64,000 nt of DNA from JABSOG01 sp041583135 (GCA_041583135.1 JBFHGJ010000017.1:1-64000); one strand, 5' to 3'; shown: positions 53,601 to 62,935, counted from the stretch's first letter. Translations and numbers: made by a program. Notes: generated by a model from the sequence alone, not told the origin.

Positions 53601-53786
53601 GTGTTTGTCATTGGCGACGATGGTTACGTACCCGTTGATATTGATCTTAGCAGCTATCCTTGGTTGCAATTTGACTGGGATACCAACGGCACCGGCAGCT
53701 TGGAAAGTTATTTGCCCACCAAAAATGTCACCTTTGGCCAATATCGTGGTAACGATAGGGTGATCTACTGGCGTGAGAAGCGTTAA
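50679..53786 (+). CDS. mshQ: MshQ-like exported adhesin/tip protein (copy 1)
   Basis: About 1035 residues with a signal peptide ending in SHAFA near residue 33. The N-terminal part (35-170) resembles a lamin-tail-type domain (INEIS, YIEAVLL, RRLPDSTGDW). A Calx-beta-like domain follows (about 195-290, TLSIDDVTVSQGTDAVFTI). From about residue 304 a conserved MshQ body runs to the end, closing with SSYPWLQFDWDTNG and NDRVIYWREKR (DUF6701-like). Probably a large extracellular pilus-associated protein. TTG 50679 has AAGG at good spacing; ATG 50688 is an alternative that keeps the signal. Many cysteine pairs suggest disulfides. Confidence 0.85.
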   Translation: MLNMQKAVTSITNSGLRLTVLLVAMLTGSHAFAQCSEYMGRATINEISTIHNWKLNYGDYIEAVLLDSSIPTSVTDEWSLMICSNTCNWAHLSTFTKSGSYFTRDNDFVWGFINWNGSFDVMLRDKWGYTIDYVTVNSHSAQHPSCSLKYDSTAWSSTSTRRTRRLPDSTGDWDTPPGNSQPSTEGESNTTPPAGAATLSIDDVTVSQGTDAVFTINLPGNSYSVTINYSTFDGSATGGTDYTITTGSLVIPAGTTTGTITVPTLTSGATQEQVFYLLLDSVTNANVPDHVAIGTIEAAGAAIDHYRLEYDGSALTCESETVTIKACTDANCSALYASPAAVTFTVATDEPSSSNVNVNFTGSTTITVSESAVTTVTMSLSGQSPTGALKCYKNNVLDGTCSYQTSDTGFIFYNQSAANTTIPTQIAAKPSNVAPNAANIVLKAVQTNTTTGACEALFANNQTVAVELAYQCQEPSSCTNNALQISNNGNNFTLATNGAYSSHNLLFASGSAAEIVLNYPDAGKIQLSAQKTIELGGDIPAQQSKTLSGNTAPFIVRPFGFYVNLATNPGASDVSGGVFKKAGELFDVTVSAVQWQSADDSDNNGVPDSHGALADNALTPNFGRESNPEQVILTHTLLSPAAGNVGVLSNNIFSGFSNGQSSRTGNNGMSWNEVGIISLSATSDSDYLNTGSNLVVQNAIGNVGRFVPSHFRLNVPTFTPGCGAFSYIDQPFNLAFTLSALGVGDIALSNYDSGNSNDFHGLAFIALVAENDDDGNDLGARIDIAGLNGDGRWQNGVMNVNETPKFTRSGIDGPFDNLFLGVKLDDGDNGVALSLLSSGGSGTDMNASTTGACTLGGSCDAMALHSSSTIFRLGRLGAQEVFGPANSRLSLPLYTQYFDGSRFVINTLDNCSTLLSSEVALTGSAASPFAASYDVKSLQSGIVVGSTTVVTSLQTTSTQMSAVSGLFDLTLSAPVFVIGDDGYVPVDIDLSSYPWLQFDWDTNGTGSLESYLPTKNVTFGQYRGNDRVIYWREKR

Positions 53787-53972
53787 GTTTTTTACGCTGC
53801 TTGGATACGCATTGATACAAATTGATTGTTTTCAATGGTGAATTTGCCGGTTTTTTCCTCGCCTATTGCAAGTTAACGCTTTAAGCGGCGCCTGAAGTGA
53901 TAGCTTTCGATACAATCGTGTTTATGTGTCTATTTTGTCACTATTTGTTTGCTGATTTGTTAATGCTGCGCC

Positions 53973-54001
53973 TTGAGTGTGTTGCTGGCACAGGCTATTA
54001 T
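53973..54001 (+). promoter_or_regulatory. Sigma-70 promoter candidate for the second mshQ-like gene
   Basis: TTGAGT, exactly 17 bases, then TATTAT at 53996-54001. It lies in the 333-base gap between the two mshQ-like genes, about 119 bases before the GTG start. No terminator hairpin or gene is recognised elsewhere in the gap. Confidence 0.5.
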
Positions 54002-54119
54002 GTCGCGCTTAAAATAATAATCGCGAGCTGGTAAGAGTAGAGATGTGTTCTATTTGGCCGCAAGGAACTTAAGCTTTTCAGGTAGTTAAACTCAAACTTC
54101 AAGTATTGGGGATAATTGC

Positions 54120-57100
54120 GTGCGCTTGCGATCATGGCGATTCATATGTTGGTTTCTATTGTGGGGTGGGCTGTGGCCTGCTTATGCTCAACAGTGCGCA
54201 CAAACTTTTAGTGACGGCCTAACCAACAGCAGTGATGGCGGTGCGATCCTGTTTACCAACTATGCCAGACTCATCAACAACCCCGATATCACCTTAAATA
54301 CCACCCGAGTTTACAACAATGGCTTTATTGCCACCTGTACGACTGCCGACTGTCGTGCATCAGGCCAAAGTGTGCCGCCGCTAAGCGGTGCTTTCGAAGT
54401 CAGTCAATCAAGTGCCAGCTATACCGTCAACGGCAACTCGGCGATGGTCAATACCTCTGATTATCGAGATATCACCGTCAAACGCTCCGGCTCGCTTTAT
54501 TTTAGCAGTGACTTTGACACCTATCGGCTGCGCAAACTTAAAGTCGAATCCTACAGCACTGTCTATATGACCCCCGGCACCTATTTTATCGATAGCTTAG
54601 AGCTAAAAGGCAATGCCGTATTGCACGTTTATGGCAGTGGTACGGTGCGGATATATGCGCGCACGCAAGCGAGGTTTCGTGATGGCGCCATGATCAACGG
54701 CGGCGCCTCGGGTGACGCTTCTAAACTGTTTATCTACTATCATGCTCAAGGAGATGACAAGCTTAAAATCGACAGTGGCGCAGCGGTAAGCGCGATGTTG
54801 TATTCTGCCGGGCAGGTTGAGGTTAAAGGCACCAGTGATGTCTATGGTGCGATCTCGGCCTTTGGCAACATTCAGATCAAAAATGATGCTTGGGTGACCT
54901 ATCGTGATACGGCGGTGGCCGAGACCGACTTTGGTGGCGCCTGCCAAAATGGCCCGGCGAGGGTGGATCATTTCGTGATAGAACACGATGGCAGCGGTTC
55001 GACCTGTGAGGCGGAGCGAGTGACGGTTAAAGCGTGTCTTAATGCTCAATGTACCGAGTTATCTCAAGACAGTCTAAGCCTCGATTTTAGCGCGGCAGGT
55101 GAGGTCAAATCGAGCCATACTTTTGTTGGTTCAACCACCATTGAGTTTGAACATACTCAAGCCCAAAGCATTGCACTAGGGCTTAGCAATATGAGCATTA
55201 CGCCTGTCAACGGCTATCGCTGCGAAAATGGTAACGGTAGTAGTTGCCAAATGACATTTAGCTCAGGTGGCTGCGCCAGTGGCAATACCTGTGCGACCAC
55301 CTTTGCCGATGCCGCAACCAACAGCGCCATGAGCGGAAAAGTGAGCTTTAGTGACTGGGGGCGACTTATCGATAACCCGGATACGCAATTGCAATCTCCA
55401 TTGGTTGAGCACAACGGTTCAATCATGTATACCTGTGGCAGTAGCGACTGCCGGGCATCCGGTAGTGTGGTGCCGAGCCTTGCCGGTTCATTTCAAACCT
55501 ATAGCTCGTCGCAAACCCTTGAGATTGACAGCTGGCCGGTGACCATCAGCGGCAACGACTATCGTGCGGTTGAGGTCAAAGACGGCGGTCAGCTCAATAT
55601 GAGTTCGGCGTTTTCCAGCTATCGTTTTGGACGTTTGAGTTTGTCATTTTTGTCACGGGTGAACCTTACCCCGGGTGACTATTATATTGATGAGTTAGAG
55701 GTCAAAGAGGGCAGTTGGCTCAACGTTGTCGGCACAGGCACGGTTAGGCTGTTTATTGGTTCTAGCGCCGAATTTAAAGGGCTGTCTTTGATCAACAACG
55801 GCTTATTTGGCGATGCCTCAAAGCTATTTATTTACCACCATGCTCACAATGGCGGTAAGTTGGTGATACAGAGCGCGGCGACTTTGGCCGGTTTTGTCTA
55901 TTCAAAAGGTGATGTTGAAGCGAAATCTTATGGTTCGATTTATGGCGCCGTTTCGGCCCAAGGTGAGATAGCGGTCAAAGATGCCAGTGTCATCGCCTAT
56001 CGGGGTTACGCTTTGGACGATACGGATTTTGGTGGTATTTGCGATTCAAGTGGCAGTGGGGTTGATCATTATCGCTTCGAATATGGCGCCTCGGCGCTGA
56101 CTTGTGAAACCCAGCAGGTTTTGATAAAAGCCTGTGCCAATGCCGATTGCTCGGCGCTGTACCAAAGCCCTGCCACCATTACCTTGCTGGCGGCGACGGC
56201 TCAGCCAACTGTTGCTCAAAGTCAATTTACCTTTAGTGGTTCGACAACCGTCAGCTTGGCTGAAACGGCGCCAGGGTCGGTGTTTTTGTCATTGAGCCTT
56301 GCCAGTCCGAGCGCCAACTTAGTGTGCCTAGAAGATGGTATGCCCGATGCCAGTTGTGACTACAAGGCGCAGGATACCGGTTTTATTATCTTAAACGAGT
56401 CTGATAGCAACCAAATGATCCCGACACAAATCGCCGGTAAACCCAGCAATGTCGGTTACAACGCCAAGAGCATCGCGATACAGGCGGTGCAAACCGATAC
56501 GCAAACCGGTGCCTGTACTGCGCTGTTTGCCGATGGGGCGAATGTCGAAGTCGCCTTTGCCTATCAGTGTGAAGATCCGGGAAGTTGTTCGAACAATCCG
56601 CTCAAGATCCTCAATGACGGCAATGAACATACCTTGGCAACTACAGGGGCTTATACTCACGCACAATTGCGGTTTGCCGAGCAATCTAAAGCGAATATTG
56701 CCTTAAACTATCCCGATGTCGGCAAAATTAAGCTCAAAGTCAAAAAGTCTATCGAACTGCTACCGGGTAAAACCGCTGAGCTGAGCGGCAGCAGCAACAG
56801 CTTTGTGGTAAGACCCTTTGGCTTATACGTGGATATTGGCGCAAACCCCGGTGCTCAAGATGCAACCGGTGGTATTTTCAGACGGGCTGGAGAAAAGTTT
56901 GACGTCAGCGTATCGGCGGTACAGTGGCAAAATGGAGAAGACAATGATTTCGACGGTCAACCCGACAGTCATGCCGACTTGAGCGACAACCCGTTAACGC
57001 CGAGCTTTGGTCATGAGCAACACAGTGAGTCTGTGCTCGTCACGAGCAACATTGTCAGCCCGGTAGGCGGTAATAACCCGCCGCTTGAAAACAATCGATT

Positions 57101-58235
57101 TAGTGCATTTACTGGCGGCCGCCAAAGCAAAACCGGCAGCAACGGCCTGCACTTTGACGATGTTGGGGTGATCCGTCTGAGCGCTTCGACCGATGGCGAC
57201 TATCTTGGTAGTGGTGACAATTTGACTACCACCATCGCCCATGTGGGGCGCTTTGTACCTGCTCACTTTCGTTTAAAAAATGCGGCTATCACTCCAGCTT
57301 GTGGTGATTTCAGCTATATGGCGCAACCTTTTAACCTCGCATTGAATTTAGAGGCGCAGGGCGTCAGCAACAATCCGCTGTTGAATTATCTCAGCGATGG
57401 GCATGGGCTTGCCACTGTGCGCTTGGTTGCTGAAAATGGTGACGACGGTCGCGATCTGTCTGGGCGCTTGACTCAAAACCCCTTCAGTTGGCTTGATGGT
57501 AAAATCGACACCACAATACAACCGCAATTTTCTCGGCTAAATGGCGCACCATGGGTCGATGGGCCGTTTGACGACGCCGATATCGGTGTCGTCGTCGATG
57601 ATGGCGAACCGACCATTGAGATTGCTCTTATCGATGGGCTTGGCGGTGGGGTCAATATGAACGCTGCTGCCAGCGGTGATTGCTCGTCGCAAGACAACTG
57701 TAATGCATTAAGGCTCAGCCATCAAAGCCAGCGCTTCAGATATGGCCGAGTCAACATCGAAGCTGCCTATGGTCCTGCCGCTCAGCCTTTGAATGTGCCA
57801 CTTTATACCGAGTATTTTGATGGTCGCAGTTTTGTCCTAGCGCAAGCGGACAATTGCTCAACCCTCAAGGCCAATGAGTTGAGCATTGCCGGTGTTGCTG
57901 CGTCGCCATTTGCGCCGAGCTACAACGTAGTGCACATGACCGATGGTTTTTCGGTAGGTACAACTTCGCTGTTAACCAGTGCAGACAATACCACAACGAC
58001 TACAATGGCCAGTAAAAATGGCGAGTTTTCCCTTGTGCTGAGTCCACCGCAATTTAATCAAGGGGCGCAGGGCTATACACCAATCGCCATCGATCTTAGC
58101 CATTACCCATGGCTGCAATTTGCCTGGAGCGCCAATGGCAAAGGCCCGGGAGAAACTACATTGCCGGGACAAAATGCAACGTTTGGTATATTTCGTGGCA
58201 ACGATCGGGTGATCTATTGGCGTGAGCGGTTGTAG
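54120..58235 (+). CDS. MshQ-like exported protein (copy 2) with duplicated N-terminal module
   Basis: 1371 residues from GTG 54120, with GGGGA upstream. The signal peptide ends at AYA (residue 23). A module of about 250 residues (25-280) with the markers NYARLINNPD, CRASG, GTYFIDSLELKG, GDASKLFIYYHA and TDFGGAC occurs again at 391-640 (RLIDNPD, CRASG, GDYYIDELEVKE, GDASKLFIYHHA, TDFGGIC). Each copy is followed by a VDH-starting linker. Its repeated turns suggest a beta-solenoid. From about 648 the protein parallels copy 1 through to NDRVIYWRERL. So the shared C-terminal body carries a different head; likely a second surface or pilus-tip adhesin. Confidence 0.82.
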   Translation: MRLRSWRFICWFLLWGGLWPAYAQQCAQTFSDGLTNSSDGGAILFTNYARLINNPDITLNTTRVYNNGFIATCTTADCRASGQSVPPLSGAFEVSQSSASYTVNGNSAMVNTSDYRDITVKRSGSLYFSSDFDTYRLRKLKVESYSTVYMTPGTYFIDSLELKGNAVLHVYGSGTVRIYARTQARFRDGAMINGGASGDASKLFIYYHAQGDDKLKIDSGAAVSAMLYSAGQVEVKGTSDVYGAISAFGNIQIKNDAWVTYRDTAVAETDFGGACQNGPARVDHFVIEHDGSGSTCEAERVTVKACLNAQCTELSQDSLSLDFSAAGEVKSSHTFVGSTTIEFEHTQAQSIALGLSNMSITPVNGYRCENGNGSSCQMTFSSGGCASGNTCATTFADAATNSAMSGKVSFSDWGRLIDNPDTQLQSPLVEHNGSIMYTCGSSDCRASGSVVPSLAGSFQTYSSSQTLEIDSWPVTISGNDYRAVEVKDGGQLNMSSAFSSYRFGRLSLSFLSRVNLTPGDYYIDELEVKEGSWLNVVGTGTVRLFIGSSAEFKGLSLINNGLFGDASKLFIYHHAHNGGKLVIQSAATLAGFVYSKGDVEAKSYGSIYGAVSAQGEIAVKDASVIAYRGYALDDTDFGGICDSSGSGVDHYRFEYGASALTCETQQVLIKACANADCSALYQSPATITLLAATAQPTVAQSQFTFSGSTTVSLAETAPGSVFLSLSLASPSANLVCLEDGMPDASCDYKAQDTGFIILNESDSNQMIPTQIAGKPSNVGYNAKSIAIQAVQTDTQTGACTALFADGANVEVAFAYQCEDPGSCSNNPLKILNDGNEHTLATTGAYTHAQLRFAEQSKANIALNYPDVGKIKLKVKKSIELLPGKTAELSGSSNSFVVRPFGLYVDIGANPGAQDATGGIFRRAGEKFDVSVSAVQWQNGEDNDFDGQPDSHADLSDNPLTPSFGHEQHSESVLVTSNIVSPVGGNNPPLENNRFSAFTGGRQSKTGSNGLHFDDVGVIRLSASTDGDYLGSGDNLTTTIAHVGRFVPAHFRLKNAAITPACGDFSYMAQPFNLALNLEAQGVSNNPLLNYLSDGHGLATVRLVAENGDDGRDLSGRLTQNPFSWLDGKIDTTIQPQFSRLNGAPWVDGPFDDADIGVVVDDGEPTIEIALIDGLGGGVNMNAAASGDCSSQDNCNALRLSHQSQRFRYGRVNIEAAYGPAAQPLNVPLYTEYFDGRSFVLAQADNCSTLKANELSIAGVAASPFAPSYNVVHMTDGFSVGTTSLLTSADNTTTTTMASKNGEFSLVLSPPQFNQGAQGYTPIAIDLSHYPWLQFAWSANGKGPGETTLPGQNATFGIFRGNDRVIYWRERL

Positions 58236-58293
58236 GGAGGCGTGCAAAATCACGGTTCAGATGGCATTCTGCCTACGATCACAAATTTCTTAT

Positions 58294-58299
58294 TATAAT
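58294..58299 (+). promoter_or_regulatory. -10 element upstream of mreB
   Basis: A perfect TATAAT lies 97 bases before the mreB ATG. No good -35 is seen at 16-18 bases, so the promoter assignment is tentative. Confidence 0.35.
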
Positions 58300-58395
58300 T
58301 ATCACTGTTTTTCTTGCCCTGTATATTAGCCGTTGGTAAAGTTACGCCTGCGCACAAAAATGCTAATAACTGCCTTTTAAGGGACCCCTTGATAA

Positions 58396-59439
58396 ATGTT
58401 TAAAGTTCTACGTGGGATGTTCTCCAATGATTTGTCTATCGACTTGGGAACAGCAAATACCCTGATCTACGTAAAAGACCAAGGCATCGTCCTAAACGAG
58501 CCGTCGGTCGTGGCGATCCGTCAAGAAAAGGCCGGTGGGCCTAAATCTGTTGCCGCAGTCGGCCATGATGCCAAACAAATGCTCGGTCGTACGCCGGGTA
58601 ATATCCGTGCCATTCGTCCGATGAAAGACGGCGTTATCGCCGACTTTTATGTCACGGAAAAAATGCTTCAGCACTTCATCAAACAAGTTCACAACAACAA
58701 CTTTTTACGCCCAAGCCCTCGTGTTTTGGTCTGTGTGCCTTGCGGTGCCACTCAAGTTGAAAAACGTGCGATTCGTGAATCGGCCCTAGGCGCCGGTGCT
58801 CGCGATGTTTATTTGATTGAAGAACCAATGGCAGCCGCCATCGGTGCCGGGTTACCGGTATCTGAGGCAACCGGTTCCATGGTAGTCGATATCGGTGGTG
58901 GTACGACTGAAGTCGCCATCATCTCACTCAACGGTATCGTTTATTCTTCTTCTGTCCGTATCGGTGGCGACAAGTTCGACGAGGCGATTATTGCTTATGT
59001 TCGTCGCAACTTCGGTAGCCTGATAGGTGAGGCGACAGCCGAGCGTATCAAGCATCATATCGGCTCTGCGTTCCCGGGCGATGAGGTGCAGGAGATAGAA
59101 GTGCGTGGTCGTAACCTTGCAGAAGGTGTGCCTCGTAGCTTTATCCTCAACTCCAATGAGATCTTAGAAGCATTGCAAGAGCCGCTAACCGGTATCGTCA
59201 GCGCGGTTATGGTTGCCCTTGAGCAATCGCCACCTGAACTGGCCTCGGATATTTCTGAGCGCGGGATGGTGTTGACCGGTGGTGGTGCATTGCTGAAAGA
59301 CTTAGATCGCCTGTTGATGGAAGAAACCGGTATTCCGGTGATTGTTGCCGACGATCCACTGACGTGTGTGGCCCGAGGTGGCGGTAAGGCTCTTGAGATG
59401 ATCGACGTTCACGGCGGTGATGTGTTCGATTACGACTAA
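58396..59439 (+). CDS. mreB: Rod-shape-determining actin homologue MreB
   Basis: 347-residue bacterial actin that directs lateral wall synthesis on the inner face of the membrane. The N-terminal amphipathic helix FKVLRGMFSNDL is followed by the phosphate-1 motif DLGTANTLIYV and phosphate-2 segment MVVDIGGGTTEVA near 160. The adenosine motif GMVLTGGGALL is near 290. Length equals E. coli MreB. First gene of mreBCD. It directly follows the msh locus on the same strand, the order commonly seen in this bacterial order. Confidence 0.98.
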   Translation: MFKVLRGMFSNDLSIDLGTANTLIYVKDQGIVLNEPSVVAIRQEKAGGPKSVAAVGHDAKQMLGRTPGNIRAIRPMKDGVIADFYVTEKMLQHFIKQVHNNNFLRPSPRVLVCVPCGATQVEKRAIRESALGAGARDVYLIEEPMAAAIGAGLPVSEATGSMVVDIGGGTTEVAIISLNGIVYSSSVRIGGDKFDEAIIAYVRRNFGSLIGEATAERIKHHIGSAFPGDEVQEIEVRGRNLAEGVPRSFILNSNEILEALQEPLTGIVSAVMVALEQSPPELASDISERGMVLTGGGALLKDLDRLLMEETGIPVIVADDPLTCVARGGGKALEMIDVHGGDVFDYD

Positions 59440-59452
59440 TTCTCTTTAGAGA

Positions 59453-60310
59453 ATGAATTTACTCTTCGGTCGTTCGCCCCCGATAAAACTCAGATTGGTG
59501 CTGGCCATCATTCTGAGCTTTTGTTTTATGGGGGCAGATAAATATACCGGCGGTTCGGCGACCTTAAGGGCGCTATTGAACTCGTTGGTGACCCCTATCT
59601 ACTATCTGGCCTCTTTGCCGGAGGATATGCTCAATTGGACTGTCGATGAGTTTGCCTCCCGCGAAGCATTGCAAAGCGAAAATCAAATGCTCAAACGCCA
59701 GCAACTGATGCAGGCTGAAAAGCTTCAACGCTTTACCTTTTTAGAGCAGGAAAACAAGAAACTGCGGGCTTTGCTCGACTCACCGGTGCGCCAGCAGGGT
59801 AAAAAAATGATTGCCGAGGTGATGGCGATAGACTCTCACCCGTTTCGTGATGTGGTGGTACTTAACCGCGGTGCCGTCGATGGCGTATTTGAAGGCCAAC
59901 CGGTACTCGATGAATTTGGCGTAGTTGGGCAGGTGACCTCGGTGGCGACCACTTCTAGCCGAGTGATACTGATCTCCGATTCAACCCATGCCATTCCAGT
60001 GCGGATTGAGCGCAACGGCGTGCGGGCGCTGATTGAAGGGACCGGCCGCATCAATTCGTTAAAAGCCAATAATGTGCCTCACAGTATCGATATGCAAGAA
60101 GGTGACATTATGGTGACCTCTGGCCTAGGCGGGGTATTTCCCGAGGGCTATCCGGTGGCAAAAATTACCAAGGTTGAGCATGACTTGTCTTTGCCGTTTT
60201 CACAGATCACCGCCGAACCGGTTGCCCAGCTCGATAGGGTTAGCCGTGTGGTGCTATTGTGGTTTGAAAAACCATCGGCGACCATCGATGGAGAGGAACA
60301 GGCGCAATGA
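59453..60310 (+). CDS. mreC: Rod-shape-determining protein MreC
   Basis: 285 residues: one membrane helix (about 13-30), a periplasmic coiled coil (about 66-105, SENQMLKRQQLMQAEKLQRF) and two beta domains with VMAIDSHPFRDVVVLNRGA and the GDIMVTSGLGGVFPEGYPV family signature. It links MreB/MreD with the wall synthases. It overlaps mreD by 4 bases. Confidence 0.96.
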   Translation: MNLLFGRSPPIKLRLVLAIILSFCFMGADKYTGGSATLRALLNSLVTPIYYLASLPEDMLNWTVDEFASREALQSENQMLKRQQLMQAEKLQRFTFLEQENKKLRALLDSPVRQQGKKMIAEVMAIDSHPFRDVVVLNRGAVDGVFEGQPVLDEFGVVGQVTSVATTSSRVILISDSTHAIPVRIERNGVRALIEGTGRINSLKANNVPHSIDMQEGDIMVTSGLGGVFPEGYPVAKITKVEHDLSLPFSQITAEPVAQLDRVSRVVLLWFEKPSATIDGEEQAQ

Positions 60311-60795
60311 CACCGATTAAGCCGCAAGGTGGCTACCTCATTACCCTCAGTATTTTACTGACATTGATTTTGGCGATTATGCCATTGCCTTTGATATTTA
60401 AGCCCTATCGTCCGGATTGGACTTTAATGGTGTTGATTTATTGGACCTTGGCACTGCCTCATCGGGTGAATGTCGGGGTGGCTTGGATAAGCGGCTTTTT
60501 GCTCGACGTGTTGCTTGGCACTGTGCTTGGCATTAATGCCATGAGCTGCGCCATTGTGGTTTATGTTGCCGCCACCAATTATCAAATGATCCGTAATTTT
60601 TCTGTCTGGCAGCAATCGCTGATTGTCGGGATGTTGCTGGCGTTGCACCATTTGCTGGTGTATTGGCTCAGCCACTTTTTGTCAGACACCTATTTCGTGC
60701 CGGAGTATTTATACCCGGTGTTGCCCGGGGTTGTCGTATGGCCTTGGTTGTTTTTAATTTTACGTAAATTTAGGCGGCGATTCGCTATCAAGTAG
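60307..60795 (+). CDS. mreD: Rod-shape-determining protein MreD
   Basis: 162 residues with about five membrane helices and no extended soluble domain. Family features are the FKPYRPDWTLMVLIYW segment and the GFLLDVLLGTVLG segment. Small partner of MreC in the elongasome. Overlaps mreC; maf follows after 10 bases. Confidence 0.94.
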   Translation: MTPIKPQGGYLITLSILLTLILAIMPLPLIFKPYRPDWTLMVLIYWTLALPHRVNVGVAWISGFLLDVLLGTVLGINAMSCAIVVYVAATNYQMIRNFSVWQQSLIVGMLLALHHLLVYWLSHFLSDTYFVPEYLYPVLPGVVVWPWLFLILRKFRRRFAIK

Positions 60796-60805
60796 GTGGC
60801 TATCG

Positions 60806-61372
60806 ATGATATATCTGGCTTCACAATCTCCCCGTAGACGGGAGCTGTTGACACAAATCGGCATCGAGTTCAGTGCAATGCCCGTAGACATCGACGAGTC
60901 GGTGTATCCCAATGAGCCGGCGCAGGATTATGTGCTGAGAATGGCCAAGGAAAAAGCCGAGGCGGCCGACGCGCAAAAACGCCATGATTGGCCGGTGTTG
61001 GCGGCCGATACCATTGTGGTGGTAGATGATGAGATACTCTTAAAGCCTGTCGATAAGGCGGACGCTATCGCCATCTTAAGTAAATTGTCAGGCCGCGTAC
61101 ATCAGGTGAAAACGGCGATTGCGGTTGCCTACAAGGGCCGAATTGAAGCCGAGGTGGTGACGACCGATGTGTATTTTCGTGCCATTAGCGAACTGGATAT
61201 CGAGCAATACTGGCAAACCGGCGAGCCGCAAGATAAGGCCGGTAGCTATGGCATTCAAGGCATCGGCGGTAAGTTTGTCAAAGCCATCAACGGCAGTTAC
61301 AGCGCTGTGGTGGGGTTGCCTTTGGTCGAAACCGAGCAGTTGCTGAATAAGATGGGACAGGAGCAAGTATGA
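60806..61372 (+). CDS. maf: Maf-family nucleotide pyrophosphatase (YhdE type)
   Basis: 188 residues. The N-terminal ASQSPRRRELL is the Maf P-loop-like motif. VLAADTIVVVDDEIL contains the catalytic Asp, and GKPVDKADA-type and GSYGIQGIGG segments follow. Members of the YhdE group hydrolyse dTTP, UTP and related modified nucleotides to monophosphates. Between mreD and rng, the E. coli order. It overlaps rng by 4 bases. Confidence 0.94.
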   Translation: MIYLASQSPRRRELLTQIGIEFSAMPVDIDESVYPNEPAQDYVLRMAKEKAEAADAQKRHDWPVLAADTIVVVDDEILLKPVDKADAIAILSKLSGRVHQVKTAIAVAYKGRIEAEVVTTDVYFRAISELDIEQYWQTGEPQDKAGSYGIQGIGGKFVKAINGSYSAVVGLPLVETEQLLNKMGQEQV

Positions 61373-62847
61373 TGAGTGCAGAGTTGCTGATCAATGTCAC
61401 CCCGAGTGAGACCCGTGTGGCATTGGTCGAAAACGGCGTTTTGCAGGAAGTGAACATGGAGCGCCAAGGTGCCTTAGGTTTGGTCGGCAATGTCTATATT
61501 GGTAAAGTGAGCCGGGTGTTGCCTGGGATGCAGGCGGCTTTTGTCGATATTGGTTTAGACAAAGCGGCATTTCTTCATGCCTCTGACATCATCAATCATG
61601 AAGAATGCACACCTGAAATGGCGGCAGAGAAGTCCAATCAGGTGCCCGACATTAGAACGCTCATTCGCGATGGCCAGTATATTATGGTTCAGGTGGTCAA
61701 AGATCCCATCGGAACCAAAGGCGCACGGTTGACTACAGATGTCACTATCGCCTCACGTTATCTGGTATTTATGCCCGGTGCGTTTCATTCAGGGGTCTCG
61801 CAGCGAATAGAAGATGAAGCCGAAAGAGCGAGGCTTAAAGCCTTGGTCAGCAATGAAGGCATTGATGACAGCGGTGGCTTTATCGTGCGCACGGCGGCCG
61901 AAGGCGTGGGTGATGACGAGATCCAACAAGACATCAAGTTCTTAAAGAAACTGTGGTCTAAAATCCTCAAAAAGAAAAAAGGCGTTCGCAAATCTTGCGT
62001 CATTTACGAAGATCTTACCTTGGCATTTCGTGTTATCCGCGATTTTGTCGGCTCTGAGCTTGAGCGCATCCGTATCGATTCCAAGTTGAGTTTTCAACAG
62101 CTTTGCGCCTTTACCGAAGAATGTGTGCCCGAGCTTGCCGATAAGCTCGAATACTACCCCGGCGAGCGGCCGATATTCGACCTGTTCGATGTTGAAAATG
62201 AGATCCAACGGGCGCTCCAGCGCAAAGTGCCGCTAAAATCCGGCGGCTATTTGGTGATTGACCAGCGCGAAGCCCTGACCACCATCGATATCAATACCGG
62301 CGCCTTTGTCGGTCACCGTAATCTTGAAGAAACCATCTTCAACACCAATATCGAGGCCACTCAAGCCATTGCCCGCCAGCTGAGGTTACGTAATCTGGGT
62401 GGCATCATCATTATTGATTTTATCGATATGCGCTCCGATGAACATAAAAGTCGGGTGTTGCACTCATTAGAGCAGGCGCTGGCCAAAGACAGGACCAAAA
62501 CCAATGTCCATGGCTTCTCTGCGCTGGGCTTGGTGGAAATGACCCGTAAACGCACCCGTGAGAGTCTTGAGCACGTTTTATGTTCGGAATGTCCCTCCTG
62601 TCAGGGTCGTGGCGCACTGAAAACCGTAGAAACGGTGTGTTTCGAAATTCTGCGTGAAATCGTCAGAGTGAACCGCGCTTATCAGGCCGACCAGTTTGTG
62701 GTGTATGCCTCTACAGCGGTTTGTGAGTCATTACTCAATGATGAGTACCATAATTTGGCAGAATTGGAAGTATTTATAGGAAAGCAGATCAAAGTTCAGA
62801 CCGAAGTGTTGTATAATCAAGAGCAATTCGACGTCGTAATGATGTAA
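61369..62847 (+). CDS. rng: Ribonuclease G
   Basis: 492 residues (E. coli 489), single-strand endoribonuclease that matures the 16S rRNA 5' end and turns over mRNAs. An S1 domain (about 37-130) is followed by the DNase-I-like catalytic domain. Catalytic Asp residues lie in TTIDINTGAFVG and IIIDFIDMR. A zinc-link CSECPSC (near 404) joins subunits. It lacks the long C-terminal scaffold that marks RNase E, so RNase G is the right call. Two adjacent ATGs (61369, 61372) are possible starts. Confidence 0.96.
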   Translation: MMSAELLINVTPSETRVALVENGVLQEVNMERQGALGLVGNVYIGKVSRVLPGMQAAFVDIGLDKAAFLHASDIINHEECTPEMAAEKSNQVPDIRTLIRDGQYIMVQVVKDPIGTKGARLTTDVTIASRYLVFMPGAFHSGVSQRIEDEAERARLKALVSNEGIDDSGGFIVRTAAEGVGDDEIQQDIKFLKKLWSKILKKKKGVRKSCVIYEDLTLAFRVIRDFVGSELERIRIDSKLSFQQLCAFTEECVPELADKLEYYPGERPIFDLFDVENEIQRALQRKVPLKSGGYLVIDQREALTTIDINTGAFVGHRNLEETIFNTNIEATQAIARQLRLRNLGGIIIIDFIDMRSDEHKSRVLHSLEQALAKDRTKTNVHGFSALGLVEMTRKRTRESLEHVLCSECPSCQGRGALKTVETVCFEILREIVRVNRAYQADQFVVYASTAVCESLLNDEYHNLAELEVFIGKQIKVQTEVLYNQEQFDVVMM

Positions 62848-62935
62848 TTTGCCGTATTTTATCGGTGAGTTAAGCTGGCGTTAAGTCTTGGTGTGATATC
62901 GGTTAGGGCCGAAGCGGTTTTTTTGGTAGCGTTTT

